DNA of 64,000 nt, from the NCBI GenBank assembly GCA_936440205.1, contig OW387146.1, positions 21,080,458-21,144,457 of the forward strand, given 5' to 3'. Numbering within the stretch: the stretch's first letter is position 1; each line of letters starts with the position of its first letter. The stretch is from Lepidonotus clava (Eukaryota > Annelida > Polychaeta > Phyllodocida > Polynoidae). The position numbers were made by a program, and so were the translations under genes. Of the stretch, positions 45,936 to 57,299 are shown piece by piece. The notes under the pieces are model-generated. The model was given only the letters and a program-made list of their open reading frames with translations, ran no database searches and was not told where the DNA came from.

Positions 45936-46663
45936 CGTAGATACGTCAATCCTTTACAATATATCTTTTTCTCTAACCAGTTATTTAAGGCAGGACCCAT
46001 CATTAAGGGTTTTATCTTTGCTCTCAGTTGGACAGTTGTAGGCTAAGTTTTACTTGCCTATCCTAAATATTTATCTGCCTATATATCAGGAACATTATTA
46101 AGCGGAGGCCAATATGGCAGAAATTGCACATGCCCTTTAAGTGGGTGGACATTCAAGTTAATATGTCCCACCTCAAGTTTTTCATGCCTCTGGCAGGCGG
46201 GCAATACTAAATGTCAAGCCATATAGGCCTATATAAGCTCATCAGGAGAATTCTGCAAGATTGCTTTTGAATGTATTACCTGCAAAAACCTAAGCAAAAC
46301 CTATTGCATCAGATATCAGGGAGATAAGGTGTAGGGGGATATGGGGGTCCTCAAGTAAACTCAAATGTTACAGAGTATTTTGGTCAGTAGGTTTATAATC
46401 TATTGGGTGAGTGCATATCAGTAAATGGCGAACCAAACTCTAAAGGAAAGTCAACACTAACTTGTAGTTTAATGATATTAATTTTCTGAGCCGTACCTGG
46501 TGTTGCAAGAGGTCTTTCTTAAACATTTTTTTCCAATTTAATTTCTTATCAGACGTCAAGGTTTCCCTTGGTTTTATTAGTATCACACGATGCATATGTG
46601 TTAAAGGTGAAATTGATAAAGGTAAAATAGATGATTTTTTTGAAACGTTAATTTAGATCTTAC

Positions 46664-46696
46664 CTAATCAAGGTCGCGCCTTGCTTGCAGTATAGT
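46664..46696 (-). CDS. Possible 33-bp exon, minus strand
   Basis: A minus-strand acceptor (CAACTTATTTGTTCAG) and donor (TAG|GTAAGA) bound 33 bp. One phase reads LYCKQGATLI. The splice sites are good but the coding evidence is minimal. It lies inside the presumed intron of G4 on the opposite strand. Confidence 0.25.
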   Translation of the reverse strand, partial: TILQARRDLD

Positions 46697-46743
46697 CTGA
46701 ACAAATAAGTTGGGATATAGGCTAAAATAGACCCAAACTAAAG

Positions 46744-47070
46744 GGGGCCTTCCATGTACGCATATTTTCAAAAATTTCAGACCCCCCACCCCCCTTGTGC
46801 AAAAACACGCATTGGATTTGTACTGAAATGTACGCACATATTTAAAGAGATTTCCCTGTCCTGCAGTAATTTTTTTCTGTATCATATCCAGCAAACTGCT
46901 CAAGTTTAAAAGACAAAAGGTCACATCCCTAGTATTTTGAGAATCAAGTGAAATTTCCTGTGTTTCCCCTGAGTTTTGACAAAATTTGAAAATTCCCTTT
47001 GTTTTCCCTGTCATGAATTTTTTTCTGCATTTTCCCCTGATTTCCCTGTACTGTTGGGACCCTGTATAGG
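46744..47070. repeat. Half GGGGCCTTCCAT element plus AATTCCCTGTG-type repeat
   Basis: 46744-46845 has one end of the GGGCCTTCCAT family with TACGCA words. 46855-47070 shares ATCATATCCAGCAAACTGC and TATTTTGAGAATCA with 50090-50330 and ends TTGGGACCCTG. Confidence 0.55.
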
Positions 47071-47155
47071 GCAAACTGTATGTAAAATAAAGCTCATACA
47101 CGCACAGCGGTATTAACAAAATGAATTCCCTTCCTGAGTAAAATGTTTCTCTAAG

Positions 47156-47215
47156 AAAAAGGAGATTTACATCAAACTACAAGAGTCACAGACTCTTGCC
47201 GATGCGACGGTTAAG
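47156..47215 (+). CDS. Candidate internal exon (gene G4, second visible exon)
   Basis: After TGTTTCTCTAAG, 60 bp read KKEIYIKLQESQTLADATVK and end AAG|GTAAGG, a strong donor. It is exactly 20 codons in phase 0, matching the phase at which the 45492 exon ends. The alternation of hydrophobic and polar residues looks like a folded domain. Family unknown. The acceptor pyrimidine tract is short, and a later AG (47188-47189) is an alternative. Confidence 0.5.
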
Positions 47216-48060
47216 GTAAGGTCAAGCTGAAATGGGAGGCCTATATAAACATTTTTTCAATAGTCCGGCGCCCTACTAGCGTATGAGACCCGAATCAATG
47301 TATTGGGATGTAGGTTTTAATGGGCCCAGGTTAAAAAGCATTGGGAACAAAGGGGCCTATGGGACTGTTAACTGTGACTCGTAAAAAAAATGTGTTAATT
47401 GAAAATAGAAATGTACAATATGGGGCATATACCTTCGTAACTTGTTTTAGGGATTAGGCTAATCAGGTGAAACTTTATAAGTGTCTCAAAATGCTTAAGC
47501 CTTATACCCACTTGGCGAATTTGACCGATGTTTGTGCCTATGAGCTACGTAGGCCGGGAACGAAGTTTTCTGTTGGTTCCTGGCAAATAGGTTACCTTCT
47601 GTCTCTTCTACCTTCTTTTCCAAATCGATGAACTCTTTTAAGTTTCAAATATTTGTCACAGAAAGGCATTCCAATTTCTCAAACAGATTTTCCATGTCTT
47701 TCACACCACAAAAGTTTTCCTAACACATTTTCTGGTGGCAATGATAAGGACAATCGAACAAAGCGCCAGTCCTGACCTAAGATCATCCCCATTTCCACGA
47801 AAATAGGTATTTTCATAAGCAGTCTTACTGTGACCGCATCACATCACCACTTAGGGTTGTCAATCAAACCCATTTCCTCCTTGTTATGGGAGGACTTCAC
47901 CCCATTATAACGTAAGGAGAGAGGAGTCGTAGGCGGAATAATAAAAGTAGTCCGCCACCTTTCCTGCCACTCTGCCACTTTTCCGATCTCCATCCAAGAA
48001 TAACTAATCTCTGTAGTGTCCTTTGCCCTGTTCCAACAACAGGGTTATAAAAGGTCCCCA

Positions 48061-48245
48061 GAGGACCACCGGCTGTTGTGTGTAGAGCCCTGTCTATGTG
48101 ACCCTGCACAATAAAGATCGCTTACTGCGGTAAAAGTGTAGGGGTATGGTCTCTATCTTCTCACAGATTCAATCACCATCACCACCCTTGATATGACCCT
48201 GGCAGTTAATTAGGGTGTAAAGCATCCAATAACCAACCAACCAAT
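48061..48245 (+). mobile_element. SINE architecture C
   Basis: The core is GGCTGTTGTGTGTAGAGCCC. The tail is TTAATTAGGGTGTAAAGCAT followed by CCAATAACCAACCAACC. Confidence 0.75.
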
Positions 48246-48698
48246 GTCTGCACTGTTACTACCAGTGGCTTGGCCCTTCTGGCCGGGGACGAAGCAGCAA
48301 AAAACCTCCAGAAAATTTTTGAGCCGAAGCACGCAGTTATCCTAAACGGCCGATATAGTTAAAGAGAGGAGCTTAATAACTTTTTCAATTATACCATTTG
48401 ACTGGAAGATCGTGTAACATGTGAAGTCATTAAACAGCTAATTTAAAAAAGAAAAAAAAGGAGCCACAGCAAATGATATTCAATTTAATGTGTATGATCT
48501 GCCTTTTTAAGGTAATTACCAAGGACATTCCCTCACCCAGTCAATATATTTACATAGCTATATAATTAAATTCATGATCCTGCTCAAACATTTGTTGGCA
48601 CTCATTGACACAAGTACGCATACATTTCCAAAGCATGCAGGTGTTCTGCCACTTCTCATAGATGTATAGGAAAACGGCACTTTTACAGGTAATCCTAA

Positions 48699-48910
48699 AG
48701 CCTGTATTCCACATACCGATTTTGATGCTGGCGATTTTGTATTTGTTTAATTTTCTCTCAGAATATGCCATGAGACCTTACATCCTATACATCATACGAA
48801 AGAAAATGGTAAGACCTCTGCGGTGATGTATAACATGCCTATATTTAACCTTGATTCCCATTGCCGATTTTTCAAATTGGCATAGAAAAATCGGCATTTG
48901 GAATAAAGGC
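48699..48910. mobile_element. TTAA-flanked TIR element, family T2
   Basis: Left flank CTAA, right TTAA (48911-48914). The ends AGCCTGTATTCCACATACCG and CGGCATTTGGAATAAAGGC are inverted. Confidence 0.75.
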
Positions 48911-48956
48911 TTAAGAGTCCCAATTTACCTAAGTGTATGACGTGCAATACATACTT

Positions 48957-49280
48957 TGACAAGGTCCCCACTTAAATTTCACGATCATATTCCATCTGGT
49001 CTCCCTGAGTCTCCCCTTCTGATGTTAAATTCTCCCTGATATTATTTTGAATGGCTCAAATTGTACAAGTTTTAAAATGTCACTAGAAGTGCAATCTCCT
49101 GAATCTCTATTACCAGAAAATCCACAAACTTGACAAGCAGCATTCCCTGTGTTGTGCTCAAAAGTCCAAGTTTTCTTAGTTTCCTGTGTTATTGTCAAAA
49201 TTCCAAGTTTTCTTTGTTTTCCTAGGCAGGAAATTTGTTTTGCAATTTTCCATGTTTTTCCGGTGCAGTATGGACCCTGC
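48957..49280. mobile_element. AATTCCCTGTG-type repeat copy
   Basis: Collinear with 37740-38080 (CCCACTTAAATTTCACGATC; GTGCAATCTCCTGAATC) and ends GCAGTATGGACCCTG. Confidence 0.6.
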
Positions 49281-50339
49281 TTAATAGTACAGCACAATAA
49301 TTTGGTTATGTCGATAGACTAAAAGGCTGCAGAGACTACATGGAATAGAAAGATAACTTTAAGTTTGAACTTCAAGCATCGTGGCTCTAATGGGGAAAAC
49401 CAATCTGTCATTCTTATCTTCATTTCACTCACGGGCGATATCCACATGTTTATCTAATCTACGTTTCACTCGGGGAAACATCCACATTAGTTATCTGTCT
49501 CTGTATTCTTTTTGAAAGAGCTATATCTTCACCCAATACATGATATTCCAGACGTCATGTCATTTCCATTTATAGCACCAATAGATTGACCAAGCAATTT
49601 TTTTTGAACCAAGCAACCAAAGTATTTTCCAATGCCTAGGTGAAGTTTGAAGGGCAGCATACTTTAAACGGAAATGATTGCAAGCTATTTTCAACCGGCA
49701 ACAGAATCCGCATATAAATAGTTTGAAATGATACTAAAATCCAATTTCCTCTCACATATCAAGCCTATAAGACCTTTTGCCATACATAGTCTTCTCACCT
49801 ATTTTGAGGGTTACATCCTAAGAATGTAAAGCGCAGGGTATGTTTCTGTCATCTCACTATAACTGGCTTACAGCTCCTCCTTTCAAATCCATCTTTTTCC
49901 AATTTGCAATGCTACAGCACAGGTAAATTGCATTGAATACAAAATCTCCCTCGTGGTTCTGACTTGTAATGAATCCTCTAAAGCAAAAGAAAAAAAAGAG
50001 AAAATAAAAAACCAAGAAAAAAACCAAGAAGAAAAAAACACAAAAAAAACTGGTAGCGGAAAGTGAGGTTGAATAAAGACATGTTACTAGAAACAGGGTA
50101 CCAACCGAAGTTCCATTTTCAAATTCCCTGTGTTTTCCCTGAGATTTCCCTGACCCACAAAACTTTTCCCTGTGTCATATCCAGCAAGTTGATCAAATTT
50201 AAAAGCCTCTGTGCACAGAAACAATTTGGACAAACCAACAACAAAAGTTGAATCCATAATATTTTGAGAATCAGGAATTTCAGAACCTGGGCGAATGAAA
50301 TTCCCTATGTTTTTTTCCTTTCAAATGGTATTTTTTAAA

Positions 50340-51890
50340 ACTCAAAATACCGATTGTCTATAAAAGCAATTCCATCATTATTGAAATGATTACAATTATC
50401 ATATGAACATACTACTATAATTATCACACCTACAGGATAACAATAGTATTTATAAAGTCTATCGTATTATGGGTAAGAGTATAATCATAGACACCGCCTT
50501 TTACACTTTTATCAATCAGTCTCTTAATGTGAATAACAAAATAATTGCCTGAATGTGTAAACTACACGATGAATCTGCTAATGATGTTATGAAGAGAAAA
50601 GGTCTTATAATTTGTTTGTTTATGATTATACAAGATCGATATCAAGTATCATTATCATGTAACATTATTGTGCCTATGTCTTACTTTTCATAATAATTTC
50701 TTTAATGATAATCACGAGTAATTCAGGCGATTATCAAATTATCAAAGAGTCAGTGTCATGAAATTCTGCATCAGTGAAGAAAAACATCTCCCATAATGAT
50801 TAGATTAGAAAAGTTTTTGGTTGTAAACAATAAATCAGTTCAGAATCGATAATACATGGGAAAGGTCACTAATTCAAACTGGAAAGTTAAGTTTAGTTAA
50901 CATTGGCAGTCTCCAGTTAGGAACTTGCCGATTTTATATCCTTTTGAATTGCTTGAATGTGAGATTATCTATTACATTGCATTTTCTGAGGTCTTAGAAA
51001 ATGCATAAAACCAGTACTTTCATACAATGTTCTGAACTTCATGAATAGATTCAAACATGCTTATAGTAACGCAAAGTCTGCAATTAATGAGAAGTTCCAC
51101 ATGCAATCTCTGTGCGTTTTAAATGTCGAATGTGAAGCACAAAGGGGATAAAGCTACTAGGCCCACAAGAAAACATTATTATTCACAGTTCCTTTATGCA
51201 CAAACTAACCTGATTACATGGTGAAAGCCAGGAAAAGCATAGTTAAACAGATACTGCAAGAGCTAGCAGGAAGAATGTCAACCAAATGTAAATGAACCAT
51301 AAGAAGAACTTTGTTAGAGACTATTACAAAGTTATTTATTGAATTAATCAAAGCCTTTTATCTCCCTCAGTCTCATGCTATATTTCTCCTTTCTAACTAT
51401 ATAGAATAGGAACAGGAATGAAAGTCAGGATTAATGAAAAAATCTGAAAACTCAGACATAATTAAATACTATCAACGTGACATAAGAAATTATTTTTTTT
51501 ATTCTAGGTGATATCGATGTTGTGAAAATATCTGATATCAGGCAAAACTGATATGCCTGTAGCAAATGAACAGTAAGGTAAAACAAAAATGCGTCCTTTA
51601 TAAATAATGCCCAATTCTACTCTAGCATCAGATATGAGGAAAAACAACTGTATAGTATTTGGGCAATAATAATGCAGTATCATCCATCAGTATCAGGTCA
51701 ATTGTCTGAGGATATTGCACAAATCATGAGGGTTTCAGTTAGTTGAAAGTAGAAAAAGATGAGGAAAACAAAAACAGGTCTAGAGATAGCAGAAAAACAT
51801 TCAGGTTTTTAAAAAGTTAACTGCCTACAAAATCTACAGATGGTCAACAATATCGTCCAATTGGTGCTGAAAATATAAGTTGACCAAGCA
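50340..51890. other. No gene seen
   Basis: AT-rich, no identified repeat family. A short open stretch after an acceptor at 51840 (GQQYRPIGAENIS then stop) is too small to call. Confidence 0.35.
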
Positions 51891-51896
51891 ACTTAA

Positions 51897-52104
51897 GCCC
51901 CATACCCACTAAGCAACTTTTGCAGAGTTGGGCAACAGATTGATGCTAAAATCTGCCGATTCTGCTCTTAAAATTGGCCAATTTTACCGACGATTCAGAT
52001 CAAACCTGCACATTCCTATATACTATACTTACAGGCGACCCTAAGAATCAGCCGATTCTCCCAGTCGCCCGTCACTGCTAAAGTCGCTTAGTGGGTATGG
52101 GGCT
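51897..52104. mobile_element. TTAA-flanked TIR element, family T1
   Basis: TTAA at 51893-51896 and TTAG at 52105-52108. The ends GCCCCATACCCACTAAGCAA and GCTTAGTGGGTATGGGGC are inverted. The interior is closely similar to the copy at 24158. Confidence 0.8.
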
Positions 52105-52288
52105 TTAGAGTGTACTACCTGTAGTATACTACATGTGTCTCCGGCCCATTAGTGTCCGGCCATTAACAGTATCGGCCCGCAGCGCATGAAGTGCGAACAA
52201 TACTGGTTATGTCGATACCCTTCCCTATTACAAGAGTACATTACTTATGACATGGAGCAGAGTGACAGGAGAGCCAGAGAGAGGCATT

Positions 52289-52352
52289 ATGGGGAGGGCA
52301 GCTCTCTTTGCTGGAGGGGCTGCCATTATTCTAGTGGGAGCTCTTGGACATG
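52289..52352 (+). CDS. Candidate exon encoding a hydrophobic segment
   Basis: ATG with A at -3 and G at +4 opens Met then GRAALFAGGAAIILVGALGH, and CATG|GTAAAT follows as donor. It resembles a signal peptide or a transmembrane helix. The frame is open upstream to about 52254, so it may instead be an internal exon following an AG at 52259-52260. The whole region has no repeat match. Family unknown. Confidence 0.4.
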
Positions 52353-53164
52353 GTAAATTACAGGGGTAGTCCAGTAGTGGGCATGCTTGGTAAGGTAATA
52401 CCTCATAATAGCAGAGAAACAAGTTGTGCATGTCCTCTCCCTCAAGGCAGAGTTACATGTGGCAACAAAATACTGACAATAGGCTGGTGATAGTGGGCAA
52501 AGTCAGTTGAAACATATCACTTACGCATTAATATTTTGCAGATTTTATGGAGGATTAACAATAATGTTTATCCATACAGGAAGTAGCATTGCTCTCAAGC
52601 TAACTACCTCAATTCAAACATAACCTATTTAGCATGGTATGACCATCTAAATTTGATCTATTTTGAATTGGAGATTAAAAACTATTATAGTTTTTAATTA
52701 TGTTCTTTCGTAAGGAATCAGAGAAAAATGTGTTAAAAGAAGGGAAGCGTTGGCACAAGACACAGTTACCTCTCATTACTGACCAAAAATAAGTGTTACA
52801 GTATTAAAGCCTGCTCTGATAAAGCTCCTAACAGATTGTCTGATTTTGTGGAAGGGAAACTATGGAGAACTTAACAGTAAAGGGAAAAGTAGGAAGCAAG
52901 GCAATGCTGGGAAACTGTTTTAGGTGCTCAGGCAATGTGCCTGAGAATTAGAGCAATTTACACAGGCCTTTAAAATAGGGAATAGGGAACCTAAAGTGTA
53001 GATCTCTGGGAATCACAGTGACGTTAATAGGATGCTATCCCACAAACAGATGCTATTTAACAAATATTCAGTATTTGAGGGATAGTATCTACTTTAAGAC
53101 ACTATCCCAAAAACAGCTGCTATCCAACGAATGGCATCTGTTACTTTTCTATCCAAAACTACTC

Positions 53165-53640
53165 ATGGCTGCGTTATCTATAGAGCTTGTATAACATAAA
53201 ACTACTTAAAGGTACAAAAGCTATGGAACAAGTATTGGTCTAATACTTAAAAGACTATACCTTAAAGCTTATAACTATAGCTTATAGCTATGTTAACTAT
53301 GCAACATGTAGAATACAAAGCTACTTATAAATATGTTGCCTATGGAACATGTATGACATTCATAAAAATACTTATAGCTATGTTAATTACGTTTAACACA
53401 AAACTACCAATAGCCACGTTACCTGTGGAAGATATATTATCACGTTTATAAGACTGGTTATAGCTACGTTACCTATGCAACAAGTATAATGCAAAACTAG
53501 CATAGGAATGTTACCTATGGAACATGTATAACATAAATAAGACTGCTTGTGCTTATGATATCTATGCAACAAGTATAATGCAAAACTACTCAAAGCTATG
53601 TTACATTTGCATAATGTGCGACACAAAACTACTCAAAGTA
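53165..53640. repeat. Degenerate minisatellite, about 45-50 bp unit
   Basis: Around ten imperfect units with TAGCTATGTTACCTATG, CAACAAGTATAATGC and AAAACTACT words. Confidence 0.75.
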
Positions 53641-53797
53641 TAAGTTGGCGTGATTCACTCCATAAGTATTCTAAAAAGTGTAATCTGCAGCATAATTGTT
53701 ATCGGAAATAGACACATTCAATCTAAAATGTACCATACTGATGGATAATACTATGAGCCATATCATATCAAACTGTAATCAGGCAATTGGCCTTTAA

Positions 53798-54205
53798 CAG
53801 GGTGCCCACGCATTTTCAGAAATCAAAATAAGACCTTTATAAGAACTTTATAATACCTTCTGCCGAGTGAAAATAAGACCTTTTTAAGCACTGGAAAAGT
53901 TCTAGAAAAAAAGTAGATATAATTGGTTGTGTCTATTTAGCAACTAAAGGTGCTTTTAATACATATGTATAGCTTCATAAAAGTTTTATGAAAATATATT
54001 CAGGCAAAAACTTCAAAGAGAAGGCAACCTCTAACATGTTGTTGGACTGCAAACAAATTTCATAAGCTGAAAATTCTAGCTTTGCCTAAAAATAAGACCT
54101 TTATAAGACCTCTGACAGCAAAATAAGACCTTTCTAATAGCCTTATAAATAGTAAAACCAAAATAAGACCTTTTAAGACCTTATAAGACCTGCGTGGGCA
54201 TCCTG
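53798..54205. mobile_element. CAGGGTGCCCACGCA-type TIR element
   Basis: The ends CAGGGTGCCCACGCA and TGCGTGGGCATCCTG are inverted. TTTAA lies on both sides (53793-53797, 54206-54210). The interior is dominated by AAATAAGACCTTT repeats. No ORF. Confidence 0.8.
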
Positions 54206-54697
54206 TTTAAGGTTTTAAATGTATGGGATACAGATCCTCTGCATCCTGTAATAATTAAATGTTGAATATTCTTCGTATGCCATCCAACTTTGTTTCTATT
54301 ATGTTTTGCATAATCATTTTGATACTTTTCACTTCAAAAAGCTTATTCCACAATCCTACATTTCACACTCAGCAAGTTGCCAATCCACGTATTAAAAAAG
54401 CAAGTGAAAATACATCTGCTTCTCGCCTAATGTTCATAGTTAAAATGAGTTGCAATTTTCAATTTGTAAATGCTTTTTATCTTCAATTACAATACCTGCA
54501 CAGTCTAGTTTTAAGCTAAGGATATTCATTTCTATATCAAAATTTTCCTAAAAACTCATATATTGTAGGGATACTCAGTCTGCTTGTGTTGGATGAAATA
54601 TCTTACTTCTCAATTACATGTCTAAATGCTGAATATGCGAAGAGAGCAATAAATAACATTTGTGAGATTTGAGGCATTATTGGAATTGTTATGTGTA

Positions 54698-55011
54698 CAT
54701 GTATTTAAGTGAGTGAGTGTTTGGTGTTTAACATCGTACCGACAGCCAAGGTCATTTTCACGGCGAAAACCAGTTGGGACGAAGTCTGTCTTTGGTCTTT
54801 ACATGAGATGAAGGTGACAGAGTGGGCAAACAGCAGGGGATCAAACCTTGGAAATAATTTTTGCTGTACATCATCCCTTAGTGAACCAAGCACCGACCGG
54901 GAATTGAACCCAAAGAACCACTTGATCAGTGCTAGGTCCCCCCTATAGTCGCCTTCTACGATCAGCAAGGGCTACTGGGGGCCTATTAGTACCCGGAACT
55001 CCCACGGGGTC
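54698..55011 (-). mobile_element. SINE architecture A with 14-bp target duplication
   Basis: AATTGTTATGTGTA at 54684-54697 and 55012-55025. The (GTGA)n tail is at the left, and the head with GTCGCCTTCTACGATCAGCA and CCCACGGGG at the right. Confidence 0.9.
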
Positions 55012-55497
55012 AATTGTTATGTGTAAATGAAAGGACAGTTTTTCTATGTGTAATGTCATAGTGTAAGTCTCTCAGTCAAGGAAAATGTGCAGCAATCTGC
55101 ACTCAATAATATCAATAATAAAAACACGTCTTGCACGAACACAAGTGGGCGGGAAGTCATATTGTAAATCTAGGCAATTATTGAACTCTCTTTTCGTACA
55201 CAAGCCTTAATAATATTATGTCAAAAAAACACATCGTGCACATAAACACGTTGGTGGAAATACGTATTGTAAATCGTATAAGGAACTCCTTTATAGTACA
55301 GACGCCTGTAAGTTTACATGCCTGGCCCAGAGCTGTCAGCCACAGGCTCCTCTAGTCATTTGGTATTACTCTATTACCATTCCAGAAACAATAACATAAT
55401 AAGTGGTTGGTCAATAAGATGCCCCTGACAGCTAAAGCTGGTCTTGCTGAGTTACCACTTTTGTTCATCGGCGCTCCGCTAAACGTTTGGAGAATAT

Positions 55498-55751
55498 CAG
55501 AGATGCAACCCCCAATTGATGAAAAAGTAGGAAAAGTAGGAAGCGCTTTTCCTACTTTTTTTTCCAGAAGGAAATAAGAGCAACTACCTTCGGGAATAGA
55601 TTCCTGATATAGAATTTATATTTGAATAGCTTGAAACAACCACAACAATTATCTAAAACAGATTCTAAAGTGCTGTGCGAGAAATTGGTTGTGCAATCCA
55701 AAATCACCAAAAAGTAGGAAATCCTACAAAAGTAGGAAAAATGGCATCTCT
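55498..55751. mobile_element. CAGAGATGC-type TIR element
   Basis: The ends CAGAGATGCAACCCCC and AAATGGCATCTCT are inverted. Collinear with 40239-40496. Confidence 0.75.
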
Positions 55752-55926
55752 TAAGATTCAAGAACATGCTAATGGTACAAAGGATCTGATTGGCTGATGA
55801 GTAGCATATGGTGTTAAATTAATCAAAATCTGATGAATTTGATATTGGCCCGTACCTGCAGACCTGTACATCCCTGCTGAATGCCCCTTTCATTTTATTC
55901 AGAAATTAATTGTTTCTAGTTTTTTA

Positions 55927-56640
55927 AAGTGATCCGCGGCGAAGCCGCCACGGAGCGTAGCGACGTGATCGCTTTACCCCCTGTCCAAAATTCATGGTCA
56001 TGGCAAATATTTAGGTCTCACTTCACTGAATGTGAAACTATGCATCATGGACTAAGAGAATGTAATATTGACACACAAATATATAATATCTACAATTCAT
56101 TATATCTTTAGAATATATTTGAATCTTAGAATGATTTTTCTAAATGGTTGTAGGATAAGTTATCATTAGTTTTTATGCCAATATTTAGGTCTCACAGTGG
56201 TGAGAGCCTCGTTTTGGTAAAAGATCTTACTATTGCAGTTTAGATTTGAGCTATCAGCAGAGAACAAGTTCCCCAAATCCAGTTGTTATCTGAACTCTGA
56301 TTGGTTAAAAGGTAGTGAATGTTGCAGTTTAGGTTTTAGCTATCAGCAGAGAACAAATTCATCAAATGCATTTGTCATATGAACTCTGATTGGTTCACAT
56401 AAAGGTGACGTATGTCGTCACGGCGACGTACGTCGTCACGGCGACGTATGTCGTTAGTGTGTTGATAATGTATAATGATAATGGGGAGACCAGAGTCCAG
56501 ACACTCTTCACTGTCAATAAAACTACTACTGCTACTACTACTGTGTTGATGACGTCACCGTTTCCGTAGCAACGTCGTCGTAGCAACGTCGTTGCTACGA
56601 TGACGACGTTGCTACGTCGGGAGGATCGCTTTTTTCACGC
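55927..56640. repeat. CpG-rich composite with inverted GATC ends and short palindromes
   Basis: AAAGTGATCCGCGG at the left and GGGAGGATCGCTTT at the right are loosely inverted. GGCGAAGCCGCC and CGTAGCGACG lie at the left, and GTGACGTATGTCGTCACGGC units repeat at 56404-56455. ATATTTAGGTCTCAC occurs twice (56008, 56182). CpG density is far above the flanks. Nature unclear. Confidence 0.4.
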
Positions 56641-57235
56641 GGACACTACGCATTTCTTGTTTTCATAATTTCATTGGAATTTTTATACTTTTTCCTGACT
56701 TGATTGATCAGTATTGTCTATGATATATTCCAGGGTTATTGATAGTATATTTTGTTAGGACAATTTGAATGATCAGGTGAATGTGTTGAACATTGAATTC
56801 TTGGTGTCTTGTACCAGTACTCGAAAAGCATTGGACAAAAGAGTTGAGTGGGTGTGTGGGAGAAGGCCAGGGCAGCCACCTTGGTCTAACCCCTCCACCT
56901 TGGTCTAACCCCGTCATCGTAGCAACGTCGTTGCTACGATGACGACGTTGCTACGTCGGGAGGATCGCTTTTTTCACGCGGACACTACGCATTTCTTGTT
57001 TTCATAATTTCATTGGAATTTTTATACTTTTTCCTGACTTGATTGATCAGTATTGTCTATGATATATTCCAGGGTTATTGATAGTATATTTTGTTAGGAC
57101 AATTTGAATGATCAGGTGAATGTGTTGAACATTGAATTCTTGGTGTCTTGTACCAGTACTCGAAAAGCATTGGACAAAAGAGTTGAGTGGGTGTGTGGGA
57201 GAAGGCCAGGGCAGCCACCTTGGTCTAACCCCTCC
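56581..57235. repeat. Exact 316-bp tandem duplication (339-bp period)
   Basis: 56581-56896 and 56920-57235 are identical by eye. Each begins with the hairpin sequence AGCAACGTCGTTGCTAC, preceded by GT(C)TCG. The 23-bp spacer repeats CACCTTGGTCTAACCCC, the 3' end of the unit. The paired 69- and 76-codon minus frames are copies of each other, not genes. Confidence 0.95.
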
Positions 57236-57299
57236 TTTAATGAGAAAGGGAAGCCACCTTGACACTGGACCCTGCAAACCGATATGGGATGAAAATCAC

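Noticed and set aside
46664-47119. 151-codon minus frame
   Set aside because: Covers repeat fragments (FFSLP/TTTCCCTGT words). Only the 33-bp splice-bounded end is kept as a weak exon.
49440-49500. Exon-like minus segment with GTGAGT donor
   Set aside because: It is a 40-bp imperfect tandem duplication (TTCACTCxGGG...ATCCACAT), so the frame is incidental.
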